Assembly (NCBI RefSeq): GCF_958304185.1
Contig: NZ_OY284433.1
Location: 1,364,001-1,428,000, forward strand
DNA: 64,000 bases
From: an uncultured Erythrobacter sp.
GTDB lineage: Bacteria > Pseudomonadota > Alphaproteobacteria > Sphingomonadales > Sphingomonadaceae
Direction: 5' to 3'
Within the stretch, counting starts at the first letter, position 1. The number at the start of each line of letters is the position of its first letter. This document shows positions 63,692 through 64,000 of the stretch, one piece after another. A model generated the notes under the pieces. The model was not told the origin of the DNA. It was given only the letters and a program-made list of their open reading frames with translations, and searched no databases. The translations under genes and the position numbers were made by a program.

Positions 63692-64000
63692 TCAGAAGGT
63701 GTAGGCCATCCCCAACCCGATGATGAACTGGTTGGCATCGCCGCGCTGGGCGGTGAAGGGTGTGTCGGCGCTGTCGCCCAGCAGGCGCGATACGCCACCG
63801 ACCCCGGTGATCGCCCAGCCGCCGCTCAATGGCTTGCCGTCCAAGTCATAGGTCAGGATCGCGACCGTGCCGATGCGGTTCAGCCCGCCATCCGCGCGGA
63901 ACTGCGGCAGTCCGGTGGCCAGCGCCTGTCCGGGGCTGACGGTGAAGTAGTAATCGGCAAAGCTGTCATCGACGAACTCGGCGCTCGCCTGCACCTGCAA
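63692..64000 (-). CDS. MipA/OmpV-type outer-membrane protein, C-terminal part
   Basis: The last 102 residues of the protein are present; it continues past the right edge. The strands NRIGTVAILTYDLDGKPLSG and WAITGVGGVSRLLGDSA and the final FIIGLGMAYTF, ending in phenylalanine, fit the MipA/OmpV beta-barrel family. Function is not certain. Stop codon at 63692. Confidence 0.7.
   Translation of the reverse strand: MQVQASAEFVDDSFADYYFTVSPGQALATGLPQFRADGGLNRIGTVAILTYDLDGKPLSGGWAITGVGGVSRLLGDSADTPFTAQRGDANQFIIGLGMAYTF

Overview
The window looks like chromosome from an alphaproteobacterium of the order Sphingomonadales, most likely the Erythrobacteraceae (Erythrobacter/Porphyrobacter type). This rests on high GC core genes, gene order and protein character: a ybgC-tolQRAB-pal operon, a his operon with inserted small genes, an SspB-type ClpX adaptor beside gmk, a DUF2585 membrane protein, several sphingomonad-type acyl-CoA dehydrogenases, and typical intergenic palindromic repeats. 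The family placement is inference; no rRNA gene is present to test it.

Positions 1-8084 are accessory. Bases 1-250 are AT-rich and packed with palindromes that look like operators. From about 751 to 8007 lies what I read as a compact 7.2-kb integrative element. A tyrosine integrase abuts the 3' end of a tRNA-Ser(GGA) gene, and the last 14 bases of that tRNA are repeated exactly at 751-764, giving candidate attachment sites. The element carries an AlpA-type excisionase, a winged-helix protein, a PC4-like protein, a protein with an HUH motif (candidate rolling-circle replication initiator), an AlbA/Schlafen-type ATPase regulator, an SNase-type nuclease and three unknown genes. No packaging, capsid or conjugation gene was seen.

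From 8085 onward the sequence is mainly core chromosome: cyclophilin, VOC protein, Rsh (ppGpp), a MazE/Doc toxin-antitoxin pair, hemF, pdeM, infC with a probable AUA start, a DUF547 protein, a DASS transporter, an SDR with an altered active site and a J-domain protein (8.1-20.5 kb); the Tol-Pal envelope operon (20.7-25.3 kb); the histidine operon hisB-yciI-hisH-hisA-orf-hisF-hisE-hit (25.3-30 kb); sspB, gmk and a phosphate porin preceded by a Pho box (30-33.4 kb); a lipid or alcohol catabolic cluster of three acyl-CoA dehydrogenases, SDR, MFS transporter, Zn alcohol dehydrogenase and an APH-type phosphotransferase (33.7-42.5 kb); dapD, two tandem paralogous single-span membrane proteins behind a 35-bp palindrome, a membrane dipeptidase and many small enzymes (42.7-50.8 kb); a photolyase FAD-domain protein without its usual N-terminal domain, a ribosome hibernation factor and a cold-shock protein (51-54.6 kb).

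A lower-GC two-gene cassette of unknown function (56.4-57.7 kb) interrupts the core near 56 kb. It is followed by a 44-residue basic protein, a lipoprotein, thiC behind a TPP riboswitch, membrane proteins, an amidohydrolase and the end of a MipA/OmpV-type outer-membrane protein at the right edge.

The intergenic space holds at least six families of dispersed repeats (nested inverted repeats near 9.3, 9.8 and 26.2 kb; a TTGACA/TGTCAA family at 9.5 and 55.1 kb; REP-like hairpins at 24.1, 28.9 and 42.5 kb; others). In one case a repeat seems to supply the ribosome binding site of a gene.
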